The translations under genes and the position numbers were made by a program. The notes below the pieces were generated by a model. The model made no database searches, was not told where the DNA came from, and worked only from the letters and a program-made list of their open reading frames with translations. Positions 24,752-32,469 of a DNA stretch of 64,000 nucleotides are shown here, piece after piece. How positions within the stretch are numbered: position 1 is the first letter of the stretch; each line of letters starts with the position of its first letter. Origin of the DNA: an uncultured Planctomycetota bacterium. Its GTDB lineage: Bacteria > Planctomycetota > Phycisphaerae > UBA1845 > UTPLA1. The DNA lies in the NCBI GenBank assembly GCA_900696465.1, contig CAADGE010000035.1, positions 294,776 to 358,775 on the forward strand. Direction: 5' to 3'.

Positions 24752-27655
24752 TCACCGTTTCACGGGGGCCTTCTCCGCCTTCTCCCGAAAGGTGCGAGAG
24801 CGATCACGATCGCCGGTCGCCTCATAGACGCGGCGCAGTCCGTCGTAGCCCACGGCTCGTTCCGGCCAGATGTCGCATACCGTCTGGTAGGCCCGCTCCG
24901 CGCCGCGATAATCCCGCGAGTGGAAGAGCGCCTCACCCAGTCCGACGTAGGTGGATCCATCGTAGGGATCGATATCCAGTGCCCGACGAAACCATTGCGC
25001 GGCTTCCGTCGGTCGTTTCCTGCTTAGGTGAATCTCCGCGATCTGCCGGGCGACGACCGGTTCGTCTTCCACCAGATGAAAGAGCCGCTCCAGTTCCCGG
25101 GCGCCTTCGTCCATTTTCTTCTGCAGAAGGTAGATTCCCGCCAATCGGCGATAGCTGTCCGGATCCTCAGGGAAACGTTCCCGGTAGCGCGTCAACCACG
25201 AAATGGCTTCCTCCCATTGCGACCACGACTGCTCGACAAAGCCGATGTACTTGATCGCCGTCGGGTTCTCCGGATCGAGCTTGATCAGCTTGCGCAGGTG
25301 GGGATTGGCCTCTTCGATCAGCTCCTGCCGCTCGGCTTCATCTTTCTCGCGGAGCATTCGACCGATCAGGATTCGACTGAGAACCTCCAGTGCCCGCGGC
25401 TGCTCTCCCTTTTCATCTTCCTCCAGCGATCGACGTGCGGCCGTCTCGGCCGTCTCGACATCACCCTCCAGCAGCAGTGCCTCGGCAAACTCCGCCCACA
25501 AAGCGGCATTGCTGCGATCGGCCTCCAGTTCCTTACGAATTTCATCCCGGCTGCGCAGCCGAGAGGTCGGCAGCCCCCACGCGTCAACCTGTTGCGTCGC
25601 CCACGCGCGGAATGCCCGGTCAAACTCCTCGGTCTCGATACCGAGCACTTTCCGGAAGGCCTCCGACTGCGAAAGGTTCTCGCGAAACGCCGCAAGAAAG
25701 TCGAGGATGATCTTCTCACCGTACTTCTCGACGGCATATTCGAACATCCACTCGCTCTGCATGTACGCCAGATTTCGATCGTCCGGCCGCCGGGGACGCA
25801 TGAAGCCCCAATCGATCGACTGCAGCGTGAACAGTCGATCTTCCCGCACTGCCTGACACAAAAGCAGCTTGGTCTGCCACGAACGCGGTGCCGGCTCCTG
25901 TGAAACGGCCAGCCCCTCCGTCATCCAGTGCGGGATGCGATTGCCGGTGGCTTCCAGCGTCACCGTGTGTGCGAACTCGTGCCGCAGGACGGTTACCCAG
26001 TTGAAACGGCCGAACGGCGCCAGGCCGCGCGGCGCGACCATGGCGATGACCCGTCCGCTGCAGGCCCCGACCGTGGCGATGAAGGGCCGACCAGTGACCC
26101 GGACGGAAAACCCCATGTGATCCGGGAAAACCTGGATGATGGTCTTCTTCTTCGGGCGGGTGTCATAGGCCTTGCACACGTCTGCGTAGAATCGCTCCAG
26201 GGCCTCGGCCATGTAGGGGGCGATGACGCCTTCCGACGTGCGATCGAACTTGACAATAAAATGGTCGGTCTCGATCCGGTCGAAGCGATCGATTGAATCG
26301 AGCAGCTCCAGCACGTTGTGCGTCTTCGCGTCGAAGCTGTCCAGCGCGAAGGATGCCTCCAGCGTCTGACGGGCAAGCTCCTCCTCGCCGGCGTCCATGT
26401 AGACCTGTCCGAGCGCGGTGCGCGGCTCCGCCCAGTGCGGTGCAAGCTCGATCGCCTTTCGGAAGTGCGCTTCGGCTTCCTCATACTGTCGTGCCGCGGA
26501 CAGCCAGGTGCCCAGGACATGGTGCAGAACCGCCGGTCGCGGATTGAGCGCCTCGATTCGCCGGATCGTCTGCTTCGCCTCCTCCTCCATGCGGAGGCGC
26601 GTCTGCGCCGCCGCGATCCGCGCGAGGGTGTCGATCGAGTTTGGATTGGTCTTCAGGGCTTCGTGCGCCGCCTGCAACGCTTCCTCGTAACGCCGCTCGG
26701 TCAGTTTCAGATCGACCTGCAGCAACCGCGCGGCCACGCTGCCCGGGTTGATCTTCAGCGCCGAGGCAATCCGCTCGTCCGTCCCCTCAAAGTCCCATGA
26801 CTCCAGCGCGATCTGACCGAGACCGACGTGTGCCGCGGCGCAATTCGGGTTCTGTTCGAGGACCGCCTCGAAATCGCCGCGGGCCTCGTTCAGGTTGTGC
26901 TTGTCGAGCAGCAGCCGGGCTGCCGCCAGCCGCGCCGGCCAGTAGGCCGAGTCTACGAACTCGAATGCCTCCTGATAGACCTCGGTCAACACGTGTCGCG
27001 TGCGTCGCACGATATCCCGATGCCGGGTCAGCACGCTGTATCGATAAAAACCTCTGCCCAGCCAGGTCAGGTCTTCGGCCTTCTCCGGCAGCGGCTCTCC
27101 CGTCATCTGTTCGTCGAAGTAACGATAAACTTCGAGGGCACGATCGGTTTGACCGGTCAGCTCATAGACCTCGGCCAGTTGAAGCCGGCCGCGAAGCGAT
27201 GTCTCATCCAGGTCAATGGCCCGGCGATTGCGTTCGATCGCTTCCTCGTATTCACCGATTTCGGCGAGCAGCGCCGCCAGCACGATATGGAAGGCCGACG
27301 CACGAGACGTAGCGGATCGTTCAATCTGCTCCAGCTTGCGCAGGCGCTCGATACCCGGCTGATAGTCGCCGATCTGCAAATCCACTTCTGCGCGCTCGAT
27401 GGCCGCGCGGAGGGCCTGCCCGGGCGTTGAGGCCAGTTCCTCATACATGGCGATCGCCGCGGCGTATTCACCGGCCAGTGCCAGCGATCGGGCATTCCGA
27501 AATGAAGTGGCTCGTGCGGCTGTCGTCGGCTGAACCGGCGCCGTCGTGACGATCTTCTCATCGGAGCGTGCAGCCGGCTGACACGCGATCAGAAGCGTCG
27601 CTGCGACCGCTGCGATGCGTCGCCGAAGGGTGGTCGTCGGATGTTTCTGATCCAC
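24752..27655 (-). CDS. TPR protein with HExxH metallopeptidase (MA-like) domain
   Basis: The start is the GTG at 27655, just after GGAGG in the end of the preceding gene. The 967-residue protein has a signal peptide ending in a lipobox-like LIAC. Tetratricopeptide repeats cover about 45-440 and 690-960. Between them (about 455-680) is a zinc peptidase domain with HEFAHT near 558 and a downstream glutamate in HWMTEGLAV, the HExxH...E arrangement of gluzincins (peptidase MA-like). The active-site residues appear intact. The TPRs could present substrates or assemble a surface complex (inference). It lies 5 bp after the membrane-protein gene at 27661-28125 and is probably co-transcribed. Confidence 0.85.
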   Translation of the reverse strand: MDQKHPTTTLRRRIAAVAATLLIACQPAARSDEKIVTTAPVQPTTAARATSFRNARSLALAGEYAAAIAMYEELASTPGQALRAAIERAEVDLQIGDYQPGIERLRKLEQIERSATSRASAFHIVLAALLAEIGEYEEAIERNRRAIDLDETSLRGRLQLAEVYELTGQTDRALEVYRYFDEQMTGEPLPEKAEDLTWLGRGFYRYSVLTRHRDIVRRTRHVLTEVYQEAFEFVDSAYWPARLAAARLLLDKHNLNEARGDFEAVLEQNPNCAAAHVGLGQIALESWDFEGTDERIASALKINPGSVAARLLQVDLKLTERRYEEALQAAHEALKTNPNSIDTLARIAAAQTRLRMEEEAKQTIRRIEALNPRPAVLHHVLGTWLSAARQYEEAEAHFRKAIELAPHWAEPRTALGQVYMDAGEEELARQTLEASFALDSFDAKTHNVLELLDSIDRFDRIETDHFIVKFDRTSEGVIAPYMAEALERFYADVCKAYDTRPKKKTIIQVFPDHMGFSVRVTGRPFIATVGACSGRVIAMVAPRGLAPFGRFNWVTVLRHEFAHTVTLEATGNRIPHWMTEGLAVSQEPAPRSWQTKLLLCQAVREDRLFTLQSIDWGFMRPRRPDDRNLAYMQSEWMFEYAVEKYGEKIILDFLAAFRENLSQSEAFRKVLGIETEEFDRAFRAWATQQVDAWGLPTSRLRSRDEIRKELEADRSNAALWAEFAEALLLEGDVETAETAARRSLEEDEKGEQPRALEVLSRILIGRMLREKDEAERQELIEEANPHLRKLIKLDPENPTAIKYIGFVEQSWSQWEEAISWLTRYRERFPEDPDSYRRLAGIYLLQKKMDEGARELERLFHLVEDEPVVARQIAEIHLSRKRPTEAAQWFRRALDIDPYDGSTYVGLGEALFHSRDYRGAERAYQTVCDIWPERAVGYDGLRRVYEATGDRDRSRTFREKAEKAPVKR

Positions 27656-27660
27656 CGCCC

Positions 27661-28125
27661 TCAGCCCTCCGGAAACGCACGCTGCGACAGCCGGCCGTAT
27701 TCGTCGATCAGCGCATACTGGTACAGAATCAGAAAACCGTTGATCAGGATGGCGGTAAAGGCCGCGACAAGGTGGGCCTCAGCCGGCAGATGGATGCCGA
27801 TCGCCGCCCCCAGGGTCACCGTCATCAGAATCGCGAAGATGCCGACCATCGAGAGGCGCAGGCCACGCGACTTGAGCGCGACGACCTGCTCGTGGAAAGT
27901 GACATCAAGCCCGTCGGAAAGCGCCGCCTGACGAACGATCTTCTCCTGAACGACGAAGTACATGTACGTCACGATATGCACGAAGCAGGCAAACAGCGAC
28001 GAGAGCACTCCCAACAGGAAGTGACGCTCAAACCCTTCTGCACCCTGTACCTGCAACCCGAAAAGGGCGGTCAGCCCCATCAGGGCCAGGTTCGTCAGCG
28101 CCAGAAGCAGATAACTCGCCTTCAT
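27661..28125 (-). CDS. Four-helix membrane protein, unknown function
   Basis: The 154-residue protein has four strongly hydrophobic segments (about 5-25, 38-60, 90-112, 118-140) joined by short polar loops. It has no catalytic motif. It lies directly upstream of the TPR-metallopeptidase gene (5-bp gap), so a functional link is likely but untested. I do not recognise the family. Confidence 0.7.
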   Translation of the reverse strand: MKASYLLLALTNLALMGLTALFGLQVQGAEGFERHFLLGVLSSLFACFVHIVTYMYFVVQEKIVRQAALSDGLDVTFHEQVVALKSRGLRLSMVGIFAILMTVTLGAAIGIHLPAEAHLVAAFTAILINGFLILYQYALIDEYGRLSQRAFPEG

Positions 28126-28475
28126 ACCTTCATAACTTCAGACGACCGACTCCACGAGACGCAACTCCTTGTCTTGCCCGGCTTCAGCAGGCATTGGAGC
28201 ACCATTTCGTCCGGCCTTCCAGCCGGGCCGGTGGGGAGAATTTCCCAACCCCTCCGTGCGCAACCGACTGGCCTCGTATGACCTGCCCCCATGACTGCCA
28301 TCCGCAGGCAGCGGTCACAAGGCCGACTCGGGGCCTCCGATAACTCCCGAAATATTGTCATTTGGCGGGCGGACTGCGTATACTACGCAGAGTAGCTCGC
28401 CGGAGGTTTCACGATCGGCGCTCGCACAAGCAACCGATGAAGACCGTGGAATTCGCTCCGCAGGAGGGGACTATC
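28126..28475. other. Divergent intergenic region
   Basis: About 350 bp separate the membrane protein (minus) from the CxxCH lipoprotein (plus). It holds the promoter listed at 28355-28384. Short frames inside it lack family features. I see no RNA gene. Confidence 0.5.
28355..28384 (+). promoter_or_regulatory. Sigma70-type promoter for the CxxCH lipoprotein gene
   Basis: TTGTCA and TATACT are separated by 18 bp; each matches the consensus at 5 of 6 positions. Transcription would begin near 28391, leaving a leader of about 85 nt before the GTG start at 28476. Confidence 0.6.
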
Positions 28476-29051
28476 GTGCGCATCCGTCAGTGTCTGTGGC
28501 TCTGCCTCATGACCATTGTCGTGGGGTGTAACATCTTCCCCAGCTTCGTGATCACACCGCCTGCTCCGAACATGTCAACGGTCGTCGGCGGTCTTTCGAA
28601 CACAGATCCCTTCTTCGGCACCTACCGTCTGGCAAACGCACCCAACGTGGTGGTCGGCGATTTCCTTCTCGGAAGCTGCGGCTGCGGCGATTGGCGCGTG
28701 CTCTTCCGTCCGACCGACGGCGGCCCGCAGGTGCAATTCCCGGTGCAGTTCTATACAAACGGAGAGTATTCCCCCTTCGGCGATGTGCTCGTCCACGGCT
28801 CGACCGACTACAACGTCGCCGGCGGCATGGCCCATCAGGACGAAGGATTCTTCGAGGGAAAGGCCGAGTTGGCCCTGGCGCGCTACACCATGTCCGGCAA
28901 TCGCGGCGATGCCCACCTGCTGGCCGTCGACGCCTGCGGCATGTGCCACATCGGCGAAGACTCCATCTGGCCGCTGCCGCCGACGCACCCGCAAAAATAC
29001 AAGACCAATCCGCGCGTCTGCTTCGAGTGCCACAGTGCCAACGGCCAGTAG
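28476..29051 (+). CDS. Lipoprotein with two CxxCH heme-binding motifs
   Basis: The GTG at 28476 follows a strong GGAGGGG at 6 nt, which decides the start over a TTG at 28362 and an ATG at 28437. The 191-residue product has a signal peptide with lipobox VVGC (Cys near residue 17). The last third contains CGMCH (about 153-157) and CFECH (about 183-187), two c-type heme attachment motifs. A CGCG pair lies near 66. The protein is therefore probably a membrane-anchored diheme cytochrome c of the extracytoplasmic side. The N-terminal part resembles no family I can name. It is monocistronic with its own promoter. Confidence 0.75.
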   Translation: MRIRQCLWLCLMTIVVGCNIFPSFVITPPAPNMSTVVGGLSNTDPFFGTYRLANAPNVVVGDFLLGSCGCGDWRVLFRPTDGGPQVQFPVQFYTNGEYSPFGDVLVHGSTDYNVAGGMAHQDEGFFEGKAELALARYTMSGNRGDAHLLAVDACGMCHIGEDSIWPLPPTHPQKYKTNPRVCFECHSANGQ

Positions 29052-29233
29052 CGGCCGAGTTTCGTCTTTCACGCCGACAAATCCGCCTCCGCGCCTCTCT
29101 CGTGGCGCAGGTCGCGTCTCTGACTTGGCGCAGACCGTGACTTGCCCGAAGATGCCTTCCACCCACAGCCGACGGGATGCCCGTTTCGGTTGATGTGTGA
29201 CTCCCTGTTCGAAGTCCTGGGTATCGTGATTAA

Positions 29234-30391
29234 ATGCGTAAGATTCCCCCGAGAATACTGCTCGCCAAAGTCGGGCTCGACGGCCACGACCGCGGGGTCA
29301 AAGTCCTCGCCCGCGGCCTGCGCGACGCCGGCATGGAAGTGATCTATACAGGCCTCTGGCAGACACCGGCGGCTTCAGCAAAGGCCGCTCGCGAGGAGGA
29401 TGTGGACATTCTGGGCGTGAGCTTTCACAGTGCCGCTCATATGACACTCGTTCCCGCCATCATGGAGGAACTCAAGGCCTGCGGCCGGCCGGACATGCCC
29501 GTGGTCATCGGCGGCATCATCCCGCCGGACGACGTTCAGGCCATGAAGGACGCCGGTTGCGCCGCCGTTCTGGAGACCGAGGCCTCCATGGATTCCATCG
29601 TCGGCGTGCTCGCAGGCCTGGCTGAGCAATCGCGGCGCCGCCGGGCCGGCCAGCTACAGTCCGGCGAGCTGAATGCCTGGATTGCCGCCGCCCAGCAGGG
29701 TGATCGGACCGCGCTGGGGCGACTGCTGACCTGGATTGAAAACGATGCCGCCCCTGAAGAGGTCGCCGCCAAACTGGGGGGACAGACCGATGGCACCCTC
29801 ATCGTCGGTATGACAGGCCCGCCCGGCGTCGGAAAGAGCACCCTCATCGGTCGCTTGCTCCGCGAGTTTCGCAGTCGCGACAAGCAGGTCGCCGTTGTCG
29901 CCGTGGATCCGGCCAGCCCGCTCACCGGCGGCGCCCTGCTGGGTGACCGCGCCCGGATGACGCAAAACGCCGGCGACCCCGGCGTGTTCCTGCGATCGTC
30001 CGCGAGCCGCGGCCAGCTTGGCGGCCTCGCGCCTTCCACCACCGCCATGGTCCAGGCCATCCGACGCTGCAAGGTCGATGTCGTCTTCATCGAGACCGTC
30101 GGCGCAGGGCAGAACGACGTGAGTGTCTACGGCCTGGCCAGCCCGCTGGTCCTGCTGATGATGCCCGGCGCCGGCGACGAACTGCAGCTCGAAAAGGCCG
30201 GCATCACCGAAGTGGCGGATATCTTCGTGATCAACAAGGCCGACCTGCCCGGTGCGGGCCGGCTTGAAGCCCAGATTCGCGAAACCCTCGGCTCCGGTCG
30301 CCCCGTCGTGCAGACGGTGGCCAGCCACGGCCAGGGCATCAGTGAACTGGCGGATATCATTCTGGCACATGTGCCGAAGCCGAGCCGGTAG
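29234..30391 (+). CDS. Fusion of B12-binding domain and MeaB/ArgK-type GTPase
   Basis: The 385-residue protein starts with a cobalamin-binding domain (about 1-135) like the C-terminal domain of methylmalonyl-CoA mutase. It has KVGLDGHDRGVKVLA, where DxHxxG supplies the lower-axial histidine, then ILGVSFHSAAH and VVIGGIIPPDD. A GTPase domain (about 150-385) follows with Walker A GPPGVGKST (about 197-205), ETVGAGQND (about 288) and NKAD (about 332), as in MeaB chaperones that protect and reload B12 mutases. The C-terminal dimerisation arm of about 60 residues seen in MeaB is absent. No mutase catalytic subunit is adjacent. The layout resembles the N-terminal two thirds of IcmF. Confidence 0.85.
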   Translation: MRKIPPRILLAKVGLDGHDRGVKVLARGLRDAGMEVIYTGLWQTPAASAKAAREEDVDILGVSFHSAAHMTLVPAIMEELKACGRPDMPVVIGGIIPPDDVQAMKDAGCAAVLETEASMDSIVGVLAGLAEQSRRRRAGQLQSGELNAWIAAAQQGDRTALGRLLTWIENDAAPEEVAAKLGGQTDGTLIVGMTGPPGVGKSTLIGRLLREFRSRDKQVAVVAVDPASPLTGGALLGDRARMTQNAGDPGVFLRSSASRGQLGGLAPSTTAMVQAIRRCKVDVVFIETVGAGQNDVSVYGLASPLVLLMMPGAGDELQLEKAGITEVADIFVINKADLPGAGRLEAQIRETLGSGRPVVQTVASHGQGISELADIILAHVPKPSR

Positions 30392-30472
30392 GTGTACTGC
30401 GCGTAGATAATCGTTCAGCTGTAAATCCGAAGGGAAGCGCGAGCGTTTCCCGCCAAATGTCCGAGGTGCCAG

Positions 30473-31273
30473 ATGAAGATCCTCACCCTCGTCAAATGTG
30501 TGCCCGAGTCAACCGCGAACATTCGCGTCAAGCCCGACGGCAGCGGCATTGAAACCGCAGGCGTCAAGTTCGTGATGAACCCGTTCTGCGAGTTCGCCGT
30601 GGAGGCCGCCCTGCAGTTCAAGGAGAAGAACGCCGCCGCCAAGGCCGAGATCACCGCTCTGACCGTCGGCCCGGCCGCGCATGTCGACGTGCTTCGCACC
30701 GCCTTCGCCATGGGCGTCGACCACGCGATTCACGTCTGTGACGACGCACTCGGCAACATCGACGAACTGGCCGCCGCAAGAATCATCGCCGCAGCAGTAA
30801 AAGACGCCGGCTTCGAGCTCATCTTCTCCGGCAAGCACGCCATCGACTACGACAGCGGCCAGGTCGGCCCGGCGCTCGCCGAGTGCCTCGGCTGGCCGCA
30901 CGTCGGCGCGATCACCACGCTCGACTGGGCCGGCGATTTCAAATCCTGCACCGTGCGCCGACGTATCGAAGGGGCCGATGAAGTAGTCGAACTCAGATTG
31001 CCGGCTCTGCTCACCGTCGATAAGGGCCTCGTCGAGCCGAGATACCCGTCGCTGCCCGGTCTGATGAAGGCCAAGAAGCGACCGGTGGATACAAAGAAGC
31101 TATCCGACCTGGGCCTCTCTGCCGCCGACTTCGCCAAAGAGTCGCTGGGCACCTGGATGGGCGAGTTTGCACCACCGCCGCCGCGGCCGCCGGGCCGCAA
31201 GCTCGAAGGCGAGCCCGCAGATATGGCGAAAGAACTGGTTCGCATTCTTCGCGAAGAGGTGAAGGCGATCTGA
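30473..31273 (+). CDS. etfB: Electron transfer flavoprotein, beta subunit
   Basis: The ATG at 30473 follows GAGGTG at about 5 nt. The 266-residue protein starts with the family's MKILTLVKCVPES. It carries the LxxGxxAIDYDSGQVGPxLAExLGxP block (about 120-145) and the LRLPALLTVDKGL block that leads into the RYPSLPGLMKAKKRP segment, the family signature near 190. EtfB pairs with EtfA to carry electrons from acyl-CoA and other dehydrogenases to the quinone pool. No etfA lies next to it, which is unusual. It follows the B12-GTPase fusion by 81 bp, which fits branched-chain or propionate metabolism (inference). Confidence 0.93.
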   Translation: MKILTLVKCVPESTANIRVKPDGSGIETAGVKFVMNPFCEFAVEAALQFKEKNAAAKAEITALTVGPAAHVDVLRTAFAMGVDHAIHVCDDALGNIDELAAARIIAAAVKDAGFELIFSGKHAIDYDSGQVGPALAECLGWPHVGAITTLDWAGDFKSCTVRRRIEGADEVVELRLPALLTVDKGLVEPRYPSLPGLMKAKKRPVDTKKLSDLGLSAADFAKESLGTWMGEFAPPPPRPPGRKLEGEPADMAKELVRILREEVKAI

Positions 31274-31311
31274 CGTCCCCATCGTCCCAGCAAGGCGACA
31301 CGACAGCGCAG

Positions 31312-32463
31312 GTGGACGCGCCCGCGTCGTCACGCGATGTATCGTCGCGCCGTCGCCGTTTCTTCTTTACGATCGTCACCCTGCTGCTCGCAACCACCGC
31401 AACCCTCATCTTCGGCGATTTCTTTCTCTACTGGTGGGACGCGCGCCGTGTCAGCGGTCGCCCGGCGCCGCCGATACCGTGGACGCGCCTGTCCGACCCC
31501 CCGATCAATGACGACACGCCCGGCGGCATGCGCCTCAAACGCTTCCTCGACTGTGAGATCGTCGACCCGGCAAGCGGTCGCGTGGTGAAGTTCCGAACCA
31601 ACGCCCTGGGCTATCGCGATCGTCCCGTGCTGCCGCGCGAGCCCGGTGAGTTTCGCATCCTCGTCCTGGGCGATTCGATCACCCTGTCGGCCTACACCGA
31701 AGAAGAAGAAACGTATGTGCGGCAACTCGAGCATCTCCTCGCCAAGTCCCTCACCGGGATCCGCACCATCAACGCCGGCATGCGCGGGGCGTGCCTTCGT
31801 GAGTACCTGCTGATCCTGACGGAGACGGGCCTGCTCACGCAGCCCGATATGGTGTTGGTCGGTTTGTATCTGAACGACGCCAAACGCTCGCGCACGTTCC
31901 CGTTGCCGGAGGGGCTTGCCGCCTACAGCGCGATCGCCCGCCGCTTACAGGAGCTGAGTCTGGTCAACGAACTTTCGGACGAATCCCGTGAGCGATGGGA
32001 ACGCTACGCCGGAAAACCCTTCCCCACCAAGTCTTTCCCCGAGGAGGCCTGGCGTACCGATCGTGAGGCGTTCGAGGCGCTGATCGCCGCGGCAGCGGTG
32101 GACTGGGGCTTTGCGTGGTTTCCCGCCGCATGGGAAGAAATGCGACCGGACATGCAGCTCATCCGGGAGTTGACGGACAAGTACGGCATCCGGCTAGCCG
32201 TGGCCCTGTTTCCTTCCACCTACCAGGTCGAGGCAATGTTTCTGGACACCACGCCGCAGGAGATGTTCGACAAGATGATGAAGGAGATGAAACTGCCGTA
32301 CCTCGACCTGCTGCCCATCCTCCGCGCCGCCTACCGGGAACGCGGCCATTCCCTGGCCTACGACAACTGCCACCTGACGCCGGAAGGCAACGCCGTCGTC
32401 GCCGATGCCCTGGCCGAGTTTCTCCGCCCGCTGATCAAAGAAGCGAACTCATCCGCGCCCTGA
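31312..32463 (+). CDS. Membrane-anchored SGNH/GDSL-type hydrolase
   Basis: The start is uncertain; the first plausible codon is the GTG at 31312, 38 bp after etfB. The protein of about 383 residues has one N-terminal membrane helix (about 20-42). The SGNH blocks follow: LVLGDSITLS (catalytic Ser near 122), INAGMRG (Gly/Asn near 155), VGLYLNDAK with Asn near 187 and YDNCHLTPEGN (catalytic Asp/His near 350). All four blocks look intact, so an extracytoplasmic esterase or acyl-modifying enzyme is likely. Planctomycetes often have such hydrolases in polysaccharide contexts; here the neighbours give no substrate hint. It is convergent with the BatA-like gene (6-bp gap). Confidence 0.82.
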   Translation: MDAPASSRDVSSRRRRFFFTIVTLLLATTATLIFGDFFLYWWDARRVSGRPAPPIPWTRLSDPPINDDTPGGMRLKRFLDCEIVDPASGRVVKFRTNALGYRDRPVLPREPGEFRILVLGDSITLSAYTEEEETYVRQLEHLLAKSLTGIRTINAGMRGACLREYLLILTETGLLTQPDMVLVGLYLNDAKRSRTFPLPEGLAAYSAIARRLQELSLVNELSDESRERWERYAGKPFPTKSFPEEAWRTDREAFEALIAAAAVDWGFAWFPAAWEEMRPDMQLIRELTDKYGIRLAVALFPSTYQVEAMFLDTTPQEMFDKMMKEMKLPYLDLLPILRAAYRERGHSLAYDNCHLTPEGNAVVADALAEFLRPLIKEANSSAP

Positions 32464-32469
32464 CCGCTG

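Noticed and set aside
28575..29162. Minus-strand frames across the CxxCH lipoprotein
   Set aside because: They overlap the plus-strand lipoprotein with its strong promoter and ribosome binding site; composition is not protein-like.
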